A stretch of 64,000 nt of DNA from Delphinapterus leucas (GCF_002288925.2 NW_022098050.1:2340725-2404724); one strand, 5' to 3'. Positions 1 through 11,614 are shown, numbered from the stretch's first letter. Notes: generated from the sequence alone by a model not told the origin. Numbers and translations: made by a program.

Positions 1-1064
1 CAACCAACAAAGGATTAATCTCCAAAATTTACAAGCAACTCATGTAGCTCAATATGAAAAAAACAAACAACCCAATCCAAAAATGGGCAGAAGACCTAAA
101 TAGACATTTCTCCAGAGAAGATATATAGACTTCCAACAAACACATGAAAGGATGCTCAACATCACTAATCATTAGAGAAATGCAAATCAAAACTACAATT
201 AGGTATCACCTCACACCAATCAGAATGGCCATCATCAAGATATCTACAAACAATAAATGCTGGAGAGGGTGTGGCGAAAAGGGAACCCTCTTGCACTGTT
301 GTTGGGAATGTAAATTGATACAGCCACTATGGAGAACAGCATGGAGTTTCCTTAAAAAACTAAAAATAGAATCAATGTATGACCCAGCAATCCCACTACT
401 GTGTGTATACCCAGTGAAAACCATAATTCAAAAAGAGTCATGTACCACAATGTTCACTGCAGCTCTATTTACAATAGCCAGGACATGGAAACAACCTAAG
501 TGTCCATCAACAGATGAATGGATAAAGAAGATGTGGCACGTATATACAATGGAATATTACTCAGCCATAAAAAGAAACGAAATTGAGTTATTTGTAGTGA
601 GGTGGATGGACTTAGAGTCTGTCATACAGAGTGAAGTAAGTCAGAAAGAGAAAAACAAATACCGTATGCTAACACATATATATGGAATCTTAAAAAAAAA
701 AGAAAGAAATGGTTCTGAAGAACCTAGGGGCAGGACAGGCATAAAGATGCAGACATAGAGAATAAACTTGAGGACATGGGGAGGGGGAAGAGTAAGCTGG
801 GACGAAGTGAGAGTGGCATGGACATATATATACTACCAGATGTAAAATAGATAGCTAATGGGAAGCAACCGCATAGCACAGGGAGATCAGCTAGGTGCTT
901 TGTGACCACCTAGAGGGGTGGAATAAGGAGGATGCGAGGCAGACGCCAGAGGGAGGAGATATGGGGATATATGTATATGTATAGCTGATTCACTTTGTTA
1001 TAAAGCAGAAAATAACACACCATTGTAAAGCAATTATACTCCAGTAAAGATGTTAAAAAAAAAA
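1..1064 (+). mobile_element. L1 LINE 3' end (cetartiodactyl-type), enters from left edge
   Basis: This is the 3' part of a LINE-1: the C-terminal end of ORF2, the 3'UTR with the motif AAGCAATTATACTCCAGTAA, and a ten-base A tail at 1055-1064. It is the same family type as the L1 at 47.6-54.9 kb, whose reverse complement matches along the 3'UTR. The 5' part lies outside the window, so its full length is unknown. The 3' boundary is clear from the A tail and the change to unique sequence. Confidence 0.95.
144..758 (+). pseudogene. L1 ORF2p C-terminal fragment, read-through into 3'UTR
   Basis: The frame encodes the C-terminal segment of L1 ORF2p, with the landmarks [23 protein letters not shown], [14 protein letters not shown] and [23 protein letters not shown] residues. 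ORF2p is the endonuclease/reverse transcriptase that carries out target-primed reverse transcription. This piece covers only the region after the RT domain, including the cysteine-rich segment. Two in-frame TAG stops at 45-47 and 126-128 separate it from the preceding ORF2 sequence. The normal stop after THIYGI is lost (TAA became TTA), so the frame runs into the 3'UTR as far as 758. It is a dead remnant and not a gene. Confidence 0.92.
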
Positions 1065-2242
1065 GAAATGTGACCCCTTGAGAAGTGGACTATCATTATT
1101 TAAACTCTTATAAGTCAGCATTAATTAGCATCTTTATGTGTGTCTTTGTCAGTATAATAAAATCTACATTTCTAATTAGAAAGCAATATGTGTCACTTAT
1201 GTTGTGAACCTGTATTAACAGATTAGATTAAATATTATTTTCTAGTTGTAAAAGTTAATTGCTATGAATATTCCACAATAAATATTCTTAAAAATTAGTT
1301 TACTGTGGTTCAAATATTTTAGCTTTTAAGCTGTCTCTTGATTGGCTGTACATTGGGTGCTTTTCCATACTTCATCGTGAGCCTAACGGGAAACCATTGT
1401 ATGTTTGTATTACCTAAGATTCCTAAGAAAGCATTTTCAAGTATTTATTTTCCAAAGTTTGGTTGTACTTATGAATTTAAGATTAGCAAAGGCAGAAAAA
1501 GGTAGCAATTAATAACAGTGGAAAGACTAAATGTCAGGATTAAGGTGAACATGGAGTAGAATCACTGCAAGAGACTACTGGTTGCAGTGCCTTCCTCGTT
1601 TTTGATATTACTCTGGCTTGATGCTTGGAAACATTTCTGAAATAAATGGATCCTAGCTCTGACATTATGCTGAAGGACGTGCTCAGAAAGAGCTTTCTTT
1701 TCTTACTTTCTAGCCATGCCCTTGGGCTAAGCACTAGAAATTTCTAAAGGGCAGTGTAAAAATAGAAGAGCAGGCAGTATTGGGAGTATATGTGTAGTTT
1801 CACATTTCAGGTTTATAAATGCAAAGGGATAATATCGCTTATAGAACAGCACGTTTCTAGAGTGGTTTTATATTCGGGAAACATAAGAAAAGAAAGAAAC
1901 TAATGAAAATTTTATTAGTTTAGAAGGAACCTTTGTAAACAGATTAAAACCAAATTTGATAAGATATTCAGATGATACATATGAAAATATTAAACTGTAA
2001 AACATGGTTAAGACTTCTCTGTGATAAATGTCATTATGACATACTCCATAGTAAATTGTGGGCAATGTGTATTGATGTGATTTTGTGGGATATCTCATTA
2101 CTATTGGCTATGTCTTTATAGCGTTATTTTTACTTATAATATGCAAAGGAAGAGCAACTATGTCAAGAAAGGAAGTGAAAATGTGGTGCTTTTTTATTGA
2201 TATTACCAATATATTTTAAAATTATTTAAGGTTAATTTTGGA
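1065..2242. other. AT-rich DNA, no recognisable feature
   Basis: I see no repeat, convincing splice-site pair or long reading frame here. The short open frames (60-76 codons) are what chance gives in AT-rich DNA. Confidence 0.6.
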
Positions 2243-2550
2243 GCTGCGCTGTCCAGTATAGTAGCCATTGTCCTTATGTGGCTAGTCTGAACTGAAATGT
2301 GCTATAAGTGTGAAACACACTGAATTTCAAAGACTTAATATGAAAAAGAAGTAATATATTATATTTTAATATTGATTACATGTTGAAATGGTAGTCTTTT
2401 GGATATATTGCATTAAATACATATATTCTGAAATTTAATTTCAGCTATTCTTTTCCCTATTTGAATGTGACTACAGGAACATTTAAAAACTGTATACGTG
2501 GCTCCCATTTGTGGCTTGCGTGGTATTTGTGATAGACAGTGTTGTTCCAG
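2243..2550. mobile_element. hAT-Charlie MITE, MER3-like
   Basis: The left end reads GCTGTCCAGTATAGTAGCCA and the right end is its diverged inverted form (ACAGTGTTGTTCCAG). Internal segments about 'tggct...catgtgaaatgtgctataagtgtgaaac' resemble the GCCACATGTGGCTA-type core of MER3-like elements. This is a non-autonomous DNA transposon of general mammalian age. The family name is from memory and the subfamily could differ. Confidence 0.6.
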
Positions 2551-3347
2551 ACTTTCCTAATTACTGTGCTATTCCCCATCCATTGTTTTGGGGGATGGAA
2601 TTTTAATTTACAAGTTAATGATTAAACTACAGAAATATAAATAAATATACTTTTAAAATATGGTAACATATTAAAATACTAAAAGTAGCATTTCAAAAAT
2701 TTTTATTGAATTTAATTCTTCAATCAAGATGTGGGAGAGAACTGACCCAAAGGATATTTACAAACTGTCCACCAATCAAAAATGAGAGAGGTATAAGAAA
2801 TACTGGAGTTCTGTGTGTGAGAGCCTGCCCTCCAGCCTATACTACTCAGAAAAGTCTGTATCGCTAATAAATACTACTACTCTCATAGATCGTAGGAAAT
2901 CATTAGACTCCCCTATGAAAAACTAAATTGCATAGAAAAGATGTAGCAAGGAATAAACGATGTATTTTGCAGTTTCGTTTTTGAGCATGTGAAGGATAAC
3001 TTACTCTAATTGAGAAATACATGTGAATAGATTCAGGAAGTCTCTCTGCAGTCCCTTATTCGCCATTTGCTAGCTGGGATCAGGTTTGGGCTGTGCAATG
3101 CATGGTCATCTTACTCTGCAGAGTAGAACACCAGGAGTTCAGAGACTTGGGCTTTTGTTCTGTTCTGACCACCATCATTTTGCTGTGTATCACTTGGTAA
3201 GGAGTGGAAGGGAAGACAGGGATTAGATCAAGCAAAAGGTACTCAGAATGACCTTTGAGAAATGCATATGGGCTTACTTTTAAACAAATTTCTGGAATAT
3301 TTTTAAAAAGGAGTCAGAGATTAGTTAATTAACATACACAGAGCAAG
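2551..3347. other. AT-rich unique DNA
   Basis: No repeat or gene signal is recognised. The stretch 2700-3250 has no long open frame on either strand. Confidence 0.5.
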
Positions 3348-3540
3348 GTGGCTGAGAGTTTAGATTTTTGGAGTCACAACATAACCTTATAGTACTCAAA
3401 TATGCCATCTGTACAGTATGGATAATCCTACCTACGTATTTGTGTTTGTTGAAGAATTAAAGGTAATACATTTAATTGACTTAACAAAGTGCCTTGCATA
3501 CATTTAATGCTCAGTTTGTTGTTAGAGTGGCTGCTTCTAG
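3348..3540 (+). repeat. MIR SINE fragment
   Basis: The order of segments fits the MIR core and 3' end: a 'tttggagtcac' start, 'gccatctgtacagtatggataatcctacctac' in the middle, then 'gttgaagaattaaaggtaatac...aaagtgccttgcata'. It is strongly diverged, as expected for a mammal-wide SINE. Confidence 0.75.
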
Positions 3541-4577
3541 GAATAGCTAATTTTACAGTATAATGACACGGACACAGACTGTCAAGAACAAATGGAAGGG
3601 TTTCAGATATAATTTTTTTTCACATATGGCTTTGTGAGTTGAGTGCCCATTTTAGTTGAAAATATGTTTTTGCAGAGAGTTAATTTCTAGAGGTGATTAA
3701 AAGTTTGATTATAACTACTCTTGGGTTTCATAATTTAAAAACATTTTCACAAAGTCTGTGATTAATTTTTCCCATTAAAAATTTTTATTCTCAATAACGT
3801 GTGCATTAAATATAATTAGAATTTCATAAGGTATCTTGGGAGTTTCACTTTCACATACTTAGCTATGCAGGAAAAGTTAAATTTCGTAGCTGGTGGAGAA
3901 CTCAGGGCAAAATGAAAAGATAAGAAGATAGTGAAACACTGTTCATGGTCCTTAAAAGACCTTTTAATGTGGTTAGTTACTTTCTAATGAATGCGAGTAA
4001 CAAATTGAATGCCCACCTATGAACAGAACCTAAGTTAACAATTTAGAAATGAAAAAGTGACATAAAATTAAATGAAACTTTTACCTTCATCACTTTTCAC
4101 AGGGTCATTTGTTGATTAAATTATCTCCTGTGCTTACTGCTTGTCTTACTACATCAATCACTGGTGAATTTAAATTAGAGACATTTTGAAAAGATAATTA
4201 GTAAGTGATGGCTTGTATCTATTGTGTAGTAAATTTATATTTTTAAAGTACCTCAGCTATAGCGTGAGCCTTTAAATAATTCATTTCTCACATGAAATAG
4301 GCAAATTACAAACATCTAGCAAGTTGTAGTTCTGGATAATGGTTTTTTAAAGGATGAAGAACAATAGTTAAGCTGTACCTTTGGTCACGCATGGCAATAT
4401 GTAATTACTATCTGTGGGTCCTGAAGATCAGCTTAATCTCTAATATGTAATTCAAACACCTGTTGTACAATACAGTATAATACATGGATAATCCAAATGA
4501 CTCATTTCATAAGCTGATGCTTTTTTTTACAAACAGTGTTTTTAAAGTGACTTGGAAGTTAGGCTTATTATCCTACA
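3541..4577. other. AT-rich unique DNA
   Basis: No repeat or gene is recognised. Short T runs occur near 3610 and 4520. Confidence 0.5.
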
Positions 4578-4640
4578 GTATGGTGGTGGAAGTGGTGGTG
4601 GTTTTGTTTTCCTCCTCCTCCTCTTTCTTCTTCATCATTA
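4578..4640. repeat. GGT-rich then CCT/CTT-rich simple sequence
   Basis: A TGGTGGTGGAAGTGGTGGTGG stretch is followed by a pyrimidine tract of CCT and CTT triplets. The segment is low-complexity DNA with a purine/pyrimidine strand bias in its right half. Confidence 0.7.
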
Positions 4641-4696
4641 GCATCATCTAAACTTACTAGATACAGACAAAATACTTTTACATACATTGTCCAGTT

Positions 4697-4869
4697 CAGT
4701 GGTCCTCAACCTCTAGTAGCATCAAAATCACCTGGATGGTTTGTCAAAGCACACAATGCTGGGCATCACCCCCGGATTTTCTGGTTCAGTAGATATGAAA
4801 TGGGGCCTTAGAAGTACTCAGGTGAGGCCAGTGCTGCTAGTGCTGGGACCACATTTGGAGAATCACTGC
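4697..4869. mobile_element. hAT-Charlie MITE, MER5A-like
   Basis: The left terminal repeat begins CAGTGGTCCTCAACCT and the right end closes with ATTTGGAGAATCACTG, its inverted partner. The interior has the typical 'catcaaaatcacctgga', 'tctggttcagtag' and 'gctgctagtgctgggaccaca' blocks. It is close to full length for MER5A (about 170-190 bp). Confidence 0.9.
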
Positions 4870-4934
4870 TCTAGTAAATGCCTCTGTCTCCTTATCTATC
4901 CCCTTGTCTAAATCTCTGTGGACTCCCCAAATAA

Positions 4935-5060
4935 ATCACCAGCCCTGATCTCTCTCTTGAGTGTCAGTACGATGTAGCCATTGCTACATTGCATCTCCAT
5001 TTGGAGTTCCCACAGTCTCCTTAAATTTAACCCGCCTAAATTGGAACTCATAAGTCAACC
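4935..5060 (+). repeat. L2 LINE fragment (5' of the LTR insertion)
   Basis: The 'accagccctgatctctctcttg...catctccatttggag...aaatttaac...ggaactcat' series follows the mammalian L2 consensus upstream of its 3' end. It is probably the same element as 5700-6150, separated from it by the LTR at 5121-5482. Confidence 0.6.
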
Positions 5061-5120
5061 TACACAAAGATTGTTTCACTCTAGAATCATCAAGCTTTCA
5101 TGAAGAGCTTATTTGCATGC

Positions 5121-5482
5121 TGTCTTAGTCAGTTCAGGTTACCATAACAAAATACCACAGACTGTGTGGCTTAAACAAGCATCTATTTGTCACAGTTCTG
5201 GAGGCTGAGAAATCCAAAATCAAGGTGCCAGCAGATTTGGTATGTGGTGAGAGCCCACTTCCTATCTTGAAGATGGCCTTCTTGCTGTGTCCTCACATGA
5301 CAGAGAAAAGGAGAGAGCAAGCTCTCTGGTCTGTTTTTTGGGCACTTATCCCATCATAAGGGCCCCACCCACCTGACCTTTTCTAATTACCTCCCAAAGA
5401 CCTCACCCGCTAATACCATCATATTGAAGATTCAGGCTTCAACATATGAATTTTGAGGGACACAAACACTCTGTCTATAACA
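5121..5482 (-). mobile_element. Solo LTR, ERVL-MaLR (MST/MLT1 type)
   Basis: On the minus strand the element starts TGTTATAGACAGAGTGTTTG and ends CA at 5121, as an LTR should. Diagnostic blocks are 'gtgtccctcaaaattcatatgttgaa', 'tttgggaggtaatta', 'tgtgaggacacagcaagaagg' and 'ctccagaactgtgacaaatag'. The length of about 362 bp fits an MST/MLT1A LTR. No internal region is present, so this is a solo LTR of an ancient non-coding LTR retrotransposon. It lies inside an L2 copy. Confidence 0.85.
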
Positions 5483-5699
5483 TATGGTCTTAAATAATCT
5501 TCCCACAAATTATTTATAGTTCCAAAGGAAAAATAATAGCCATTATAGTAAATATACATTGGAGAAATTTAACAACACTTTGAATAGGGTGATCAAAAAT
5601 TCCATCACTAAGGAAGGCAAATGAACACTGTGCGCTTACAGGTGAGATAGTCTGAGCCCACAATATTACCTCATTACCATTTGACCATGGCTCAAACCC
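5483..5699. other. Unassigned DNA between the LTR and the L2 3' part
   Basis: Probably degraded L2 or unique DNA. The 65-codon minus frame at 5514-5711 has no family resemblance that I can see. Confidence 0.4.
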
Positions 5700-6155
5700 A
5701 TGGCCTACCACATAAGGCCCCTGTCTAACTTTTTGGCCTCACTTCTCTCCTCTTCCCACCTCCCACTTAACTAACTTACCTGAATAGTGAAGAACCTGCC
5801 AGTTTCTCTCTTGCTTTAGGTTTTTTATTGTTGTTGCTCCCATTGCTTGTCTCACCCTTCCTTCTCCCTAAGCACCTTCTGTCTCTTTGCCCAGTTAAAA
5901 CCAACTAGTCCTTCAAGACTAAAATTAATATTACCCTTTCTAGGAAGGCTTTCCTGCTGATTCCCCTTTCATGGATGGTTTAGCAGCTGTGTTCCACTTA
6001 GGGCTCTCATAGCATTTATCATACTGTATTATAATTTCCTGCTTACTTCTCAGTATCTTTGGCTTGACTGTGAGTTCTTGAAGGGTGGGAACTCTTATTC
6101 ATATTAGTTAAGAAATAGCATCTTAATGAGAATACTGAATAAATGAATGGATGGG
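5700..6155 (+). repeat. L2 LINE 3' end
   Basis: The L2 3' pattern is visible in order: 'cctcacttctctcc', 'tagtccttcaagactaaa', 'aggaaggctttcctgctga', 'agcatttatcatactg', 'ttgactgtgagttcttgaagggtgggaact' and the terminal 'gaataaatgaatgg'. It is non-LTR retrotransposon DNA of the CR1 clade and is non-coding here. Confidence 0.8.
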
Positions 6156-6399
6156 GAAATTTTAAATGCCATACATCAGTGGTTAAATCTTCATTTTTAT
6201 TTGGTGGAACATTGATTTAAGAAATGAACAATAATGTTTAGTTTTATATTTGGCACTCAGTACTGGAGAGAGACAATTGAATCTGTCCCATGTTCTTTCA
6301 TCTCTTTTGCAGTTCAAAACCACTACTTATGGGGACCTTTTCTGCTCCACTATTTACGGTGGTTTACAAAAATTCAGGAGGATATAGTTTATTTTCATA

Positions 6400-6712
6400 T
6401 AGAATCTTTTTTTTAAAAAAATTATTTATTTATTTTTGGCTGTGTTGGGTCTTCGTTTCTGTGGGAGGGCTTTCTCTAGTTGCAGCGAGTGGGGACCACT
6501 CTTCATTGCAGTTCGCGGGCCTCTCACTGTCGTGGCCTCTCTTGTTGCGGAGCACAGGCTCCAGATGTGCAGGCTCAGTAGTTGTGGCTCACGGGGCTAG
6601 TTGCCCCACGGCATGTGGGATCTTCCCAGACCAGGGCTCAAACCCGTGTCCCCTGCATTGGCAGGCAGAATCTCAACCACTGTGCCACCAGGGAAGCCCC
6701 TAGAATCTTTTT
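6400..6712 (-). mobile_element. CHR SINE (tRNA-derived, cetacean/hippo/ruminant) with TSD
   Basis: The minus strand starts with a GGGCTTCCCTGGTGGCACAG-type tRNA-related head at 6700 and ends in an A/T-rich tail near 6412. A perfect 12-bp target-site duplication TAGAATCTTTTT lies at 6400-6411 and 6701-6712. This is pol III-derived and was mobilised by L1. The long form with the full central segment is present. The 137-codon open frame over it (6290-6703) is a shadow and not a gene. Confidence 0.95.
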
Positions 6713-7429
6713 ATATGAATGTTTTAGATATGTATAACTAATTTATTACCTAATCGATTTTATTCAAATAACAGGCATAAATGCACACACTCATGATTTT
6801 GTGTTTGTATGTTTAGGGAAAATTAATAGAGAATGACTAAAAGGATATGTATAATAAAATTTTATATCGAGGTTGTGGAATTAATCTTCTCTTTCATTTT
6901 TCTAACTTTTCTATAATTGATGTAAATTAACTTATATGAAGAAATAATTGAGGATTTTTTAATAGCCAAGGTTTAGTGTTAATGTGATTTTCTAAAAATA
7001 CCCCATGCTTTCTATTTTTCTTTGAAAGGGAAGATTTTCATACTACCCATCATTACATCTGTAAAGTGAATTGATTCACAATTCCGATTCAGATGCAAAG
7101 TGACTATAAATTGAACTGATTCAGAAAATCATCAGGAAAACTTTACTAAGTACTCTTATCTCTGCTATTTTTACTAGAGATGATACAGGGAGGCTGCCCT
7201 TCCAATAGCTTCTTGTGCTTGCAAGCATTAAAGAGAAAACAATGGGTTTAGAGATACTAGTTACCCAAAACACCGCAGTGCATTCTTTCGATTTTTTGTA
7301 TGTAAATGCTGATACATCATGGGGGGGGGAAGTGTTGACTCTTTTTTTAGGGCATTGAAAACTTTCTAGACATCAGTTATGATTTCATTTTGAAGTTGAT
7401 TTGTCGTTGGACTTTTTTTATTCTTTAAT
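6713..7429. other. AT-rich unique DNA
   Basis: No repeat or gene is recognised. A short G run lies at 7321-7329. Confidence 0.5.
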
Positions 7430-8500
7430 ACATTTGTCCTTTATCCTTAATTGTCTATGTAGATCCAGTGGCAAAAAACTGTTACTGAGTCAAGGCATTG
7501 TCGCTTATCAACAACTGACTAAGAATATAGCCAAATTATTATAAATTTCTTATTTGGCTTAGCATGGAGGAGGTCACTGTTCACCTAGCCAAACATTCTT
7601 CAATTTCAGAACTCCAGCCCATTTTACTCCTCATATAATTAAACACTGCCCTTCTTTTAACTGTGCCGCTTGACAGTGACATTCAGTGGATGTTCCAGTA
7701 CCATGATTCAACCTGTTGGACTCAGGTAGAGAGTCCAGTTAAATGTGGCGTTCACCATCGTAAGTGACCCATATCAACTGGACGTTCCCCTATTCACTAG
7801 GGAGAAGCAAGAAGCCTATTATGTGTGTAGCATTTAGAGGGGTGCACTCTTCACAGATGCTCAGTGGATGTTAATTTCCTTTCCCTCTCCCACTTTGCCC
7901 CCCTTTACCTCCTTTGCTTACTTAGAGTTTCAAAAAAAATTATTTACTTGGCTAGCAGTATTTCAAAATACATTTTATTCTGAAAATGTCAAAGCATTAA
8001 TAACACAGATTTGTAAAGTCAGTTTGACCCTATCTTGGTGGTAATTGGGGATTGTGGCTGTTAGCCAGATGTACCTTTCCATTGGAGTCTATGATGATTA
8101 AGAGCAGGGTTTGACTGTGGCCATATCAGCCACTGCTGAGAAGAAAGCAGTGTTCTGCATGCATATTCAGCTGCTGCATGATACGTTATCGCATTTCACA
8201 TTACATATAGTTGCCCAGTGCCAACTCAGTGCAGTAAATCTCATTGCGGGGCTCTTGACATTTTTCATAGTAGCAGAAAAAAAATATGGTTCTCCATTTT
8301 ATCAAATGAATTTGAATCCATGGAAGGCTTTAAATTGTGCGCACTCTCTGGTTTTTGTGCCTGTATACACTGGCAGTATGGATGAGCTGACCATCCTGGA
8401 CAGACTAATCAAAGAATCTCATCTAATATTTTGGAAATGTGATTATTTCTGGTGGCTGTTTTAACCTCTGCAGCGTATCAGCACTTCAAGGACCGTTCTG
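7430..8500. other. Possible conserved non-coding block
   Basis: This stretch is free of any repeat I recognise. It has near-neutral composition and non-repetitive, motif-rich sequence such as GCATGCATATTCAGCTGCTGC around 8157-8177. A 117-codon frame at 8111-8464 begins at a TTG, has no flanking splice signals and shows no family. A conserved enhancer-like element is possible but cannot be shown from one sequence. Confidence 0.3.
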
Positions 8501-8584
8501 GCCCTATAACCTAGAATTTGGTGTCTCTAATAATAAGAGTTAGGGATGGCCTTAAGAATATGCTTTCTTTCTATTCCTCTATGT

Positions 8585-8706
8585 CAGTGGCTCTCAAATT
8601 TGGTGGCCATCAGTCATCTGGGAAACTTGGTAAAAATCCCAAAGGCTCAGATACTATCTTACTCCAGTGTGGGGAATTCTGATACATCCTAGAATTTGAG
8701 AACCAC
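8585..8706. mobile_element. hAT-Charlie MITE, MER5-like, short
   Basis: It starts CAGTGGCTCTCAAATTTGG and ends TAGAATTTGAGAACCAC, the inverted terminal partner. The internal 'catcagtcatctgggaaacttggtaaaaatccc' fits MER5. The interior is shortened. Confidence 0.75.
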
Positions 8707-10086
8707 GGCCCTGGGTATTCAAGCAAAAAAGATCTATTATTTGACAAAATAGAAGCTCAGGGAGCTGGAGTTGTCCACTTGGCCCGCTGTCCTTGACCCC
8801 CACGCATAGCGGTAGAGCTCTATTGAACTCCCTCGGGCTTTCTGGCTTTACTGGAGGAAGACTGTACAAGAAACAGCCCTCCTAGTATCTGCAATCCACA
8901 AATCCACAAATCTCTCAAAACAATACTTTCTCTAAGTCTGATGCCAGAGTTCATTTGAGGATAACTTGAGCTAAATTTATTACCTGAAGTTTCAGTATTT
9001 GTATGTTTAAGTGCAGAAATATTAGTATGTTTAATTCTAGATTGCTTCCCCAGGATGTCCTGAGGATTTTTCAAAATATTTGGTATATATACTATATTAA
9101 TTTCCAAAATCCAGAAAGCCTGCTTTTTAAACATATCTTGGTCCCAAAGCTTTCAGATAAGGATGATGAACAGTGTGCTTAATAATACTGTGCTTCTTCT
9201 GAAGAACTGGCTTCTTTTTATCCCATGGACTCTGCAAATGACTTCACTGGCCATGCTTCCCGTAAGTGCAGGGGCTGGAGAGCTCTAAGCCAAGCCTTTG
9301 GTCTTCCTTGATCAACAGCTCTATAATGTTATTCTACATTCACTGTTAAGTCTCTCTTTTTAAATTTATCTTGATATCATCATCCATTTTATTATTATTA
9401 TAATTATCATCATCATCAATTGTAATTATTTTGCTGAATGCATTTTGTAATCCTACTTTCTGGGATTAGTTTGAATGTGTATAAATTAATTAGTTCTTCC
9501 TTTAGTTGGATAGATAGACTGATAAGATAGATAAATACTCTTAACTACGGGTCCTGGGGCATTCTCTGTGGAAAGATTTGGCATAACTGCCTTCATTGCA
9601 TCTCTCTTTATCTCCATAATAAAATACCTTTAATTCTGAGGGTAGGTTTCCTGGTGAAATAATGAGCATATATTTCCTGCTAGGTCAGATTCCTAGTAGG
9701 TGGCAGACCAGATACTAGCAATCTCACACTCTGCTTCCCTGAATAAGTCTCCAGGAGCATCCACCTACCAAAGACACTTAAATTCCTCTAGTCTGGAGAA
9801 TTCCAGACTTTTAAGTTGTGCTTCTGATTCTAACACTTATTTCTGCAGTGAGTGGTTGTATGAAGAGTTACACACCCTTAAGAGCAATGCCAGCTCCTCT
9901 GGAGAATACAAGGATCCCAAAGAGAAAACTCATACTTGGTGTTATTTTCCTGCCCCAGATCCCTGGCTCAGAGCATGAGGAGGAAGACAAGTAACAAATC
10001 ACTGAGTTCTCCCTCAGGTCTTGACTTATCAGCCTGGATTGCAAACAGCTCTGATTGCATATTTCAGTAATTATTGTGCTTTCGTT
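8707..10086. other. Unassigned DNA with simple AT motifs
   Basis: No repeat family is assigned. Open frames at 8820-9134 (minus) and 9700-9978 (plus, GTG start) show no recognisable domain. A TTATTATTATTATAATTATCATCATCATCAA stretch at about 9390-9420 is simple sequence. 'tatttctgcag' at about 9839-9849 resembles a splice acceptor, but no matching donor follows. Confidence 0.4.
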
Positions 10087-10103
10087 AAAAAAAAAAAAAA
10101 AAA
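10087..10103. repeat. Poly-A run
   Basis: About 17 consecutive A bases stand at the left edge of the old L1M remnant. On the L1M strand (minus) this reads as T, so it is not that element's own tail. Confidence 0.8.
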
Positions 10104-11268
10104 GATTAGTATGTTTTTTAGAGCAGATTTGGGTCTACAGAAAAATTGGACAGTAAATGCAGAGAGGTCTTATAGACTTCCTCTCCCTCCGCCCCACAGT
10201 TTCCCCATTAACATCTTGTATAAATATGGTAAATTTATCACAGAATGAACCAATATTGATATATTATTATTTTTAAAAATTTTATTGGAATATAGTTGAT
10301 TTAAAATGTTGTGTTAGTTTCTGCTGTACAGCAAAGTGAATCACTTATACGTATACATATATCCACTCTTTTTTAGATTCTTTTCCCATATAGGCCACTA
10401 CAGAGTATTCAGAAGAGTTCCCTGTGCTACAGAGTAGGTCCTTATTAGTTGTCTATTTTTTATGTAGTAGTGTGTATATGTCAATCCCAATCTCCCAGTT
10501 TATCCCTCTCCTTTCCTCCATTGGTAACCATAAGTTTGTTTTCTACATCTGTGACTCTATTTCTGTTTTGTAAATGAGTTCATTTGTACCATTTTGATTT
10601 ATTATTACCTAAAATCCACAGTTTACATTAGTGTTCACTTTTTGTGTTGTACAGTTCTGTGGGCTTTGAGAAATGTATAATGTCAAATATATCATACAGG
10701 ACAGTTTCACTGCCCTAAATATTCTCTGTGCTTTCCCTGTTCATCCCTCACTCAACTCACCCCAACTGCTGGTAACCATTGATCTTTTTACTGTCTCCAT
10801 AGTTTTTCTTTTTCCAGGATGTCATACAGTTGGAATTGTACAGTGTGTAACCTTTTCAGACTAGCTCTTTCACTTTACGCAGTTAAATCCTCTATATATT
10901 TTCATGGCTTAATAACGCATTTCTTTTTATCACTGAATAATATTACATTGCAAGGATGTACCACAGATTATTTATACATTCACATATTGAAGGGCATCCT
11001 GGTTGCTTCCAATTTTTAGCAGTTATGAAAAAAGCTGCTATAAATATTTGTGTGCGGGTTTCTGTGTAGATATAAATTTTCAACTCGTTTGGGTAAATGC
11101 TTTAAGAGTGTGTTGCTGGATGGTATGGTAAGGTTATGTTTAGCTTTGTAAGAAAATGCCAAACGGTCTTCCAAAGTGGCTGTACCATTTTACATTCCCA
11201 CTAGTGATGAATGAATTTCCTGTTTCTCTACATCTTCACCAGCATTCGGTGTTGTCACTGTTGGGAAT
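10104..11268 (-). mobile_element. Old L1M (L1MA/L1MB-like) 3' remnant, split
   Basis: The plus strand shows the reverse complement of L1M ORF2/3'UTR: 'accattgatctttttactgtctccatag', 'tttttatcactgaataatattacattg', 'ttatgaaaaaagctgctataaatatttgtgtg', 'gccaaacggtcttccaaagtggctgtaccattttacattcccac'. The remnant is split by a younger L1 at 10271-10598. The fragments 10104-10270 and 10599-11268 are co-linear with one element. Confidence 0.88.
10271..10598 (-). mobile_element. Young cetartiodactyl L1 3' end nested in L1M
   Basis: It starts at the tail with 'ttttattggaatatagttgatttaaaatgttgtgttagtttctgctgtacagcaaagtgaatcac', the L1 3'UTR of this clade in reverse. It is 5'-truncated at about 330 bp. 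Short matching flanks TTATTAT at 10264-10270 and 10599-10605 are a plausible target-site duplication, and removing the insert joins the host L1M sequence smoothly. Confidence 0.88.
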
Positions 11269-11614
11269 TAAGCCAGACAAATGTATACCATCATGGTTAC
11301 ATGATATCATTGCCCTGCTTCTTTTTCTACCCACCTTAGGCCCCTTCAGATTCACTGTTCTCTATTCTCTCAACAAGTCTCTGTGGGTGGCCATGCTTGT
11401 CTTGCCAGTTCACTGTACTCCCACATTCACTTTTGGTTCTTGGGATTGCCTCTCTAGTGTCTAGCAAGATGATGTTCCTTTCCCTCAGCTCAAGACTCAA
11501 AAAGTGGCATTAAGATGTCAATGAGCCCTAATGTAACTCCATTTTCCTACATGAGCCTCCTCTCTTAGGCTTCTTTAGTAATGCTTTTCTAATTCTCTGG
11601 GTCTACTGCCAATT
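11269..11614. other. Unassigned DNA between L1M fragments
   Basis: No family is recognised. The 102-codon plus frame at 11156-11464 starts inside the L1M and is a chance frame. Confidence 0.5.

Noticed and set aside
6290..6703. 137-codon frame
   Set aside because: It lies across a CHR SINE. Similar frames occur over every CHR copy (27.6, 35.2, 62.1 kb).
8111..8464. 117-codon plus frame
   Set aside because: It starts at TTG, has no splice sites at its ends and resembles no family. Likely chance.
9700..9978. 92-codon plus frame with an acceptor-like TTTCTGCAG inside
   Set aside because: GTG start, no donor site downstream and no recognisable product.
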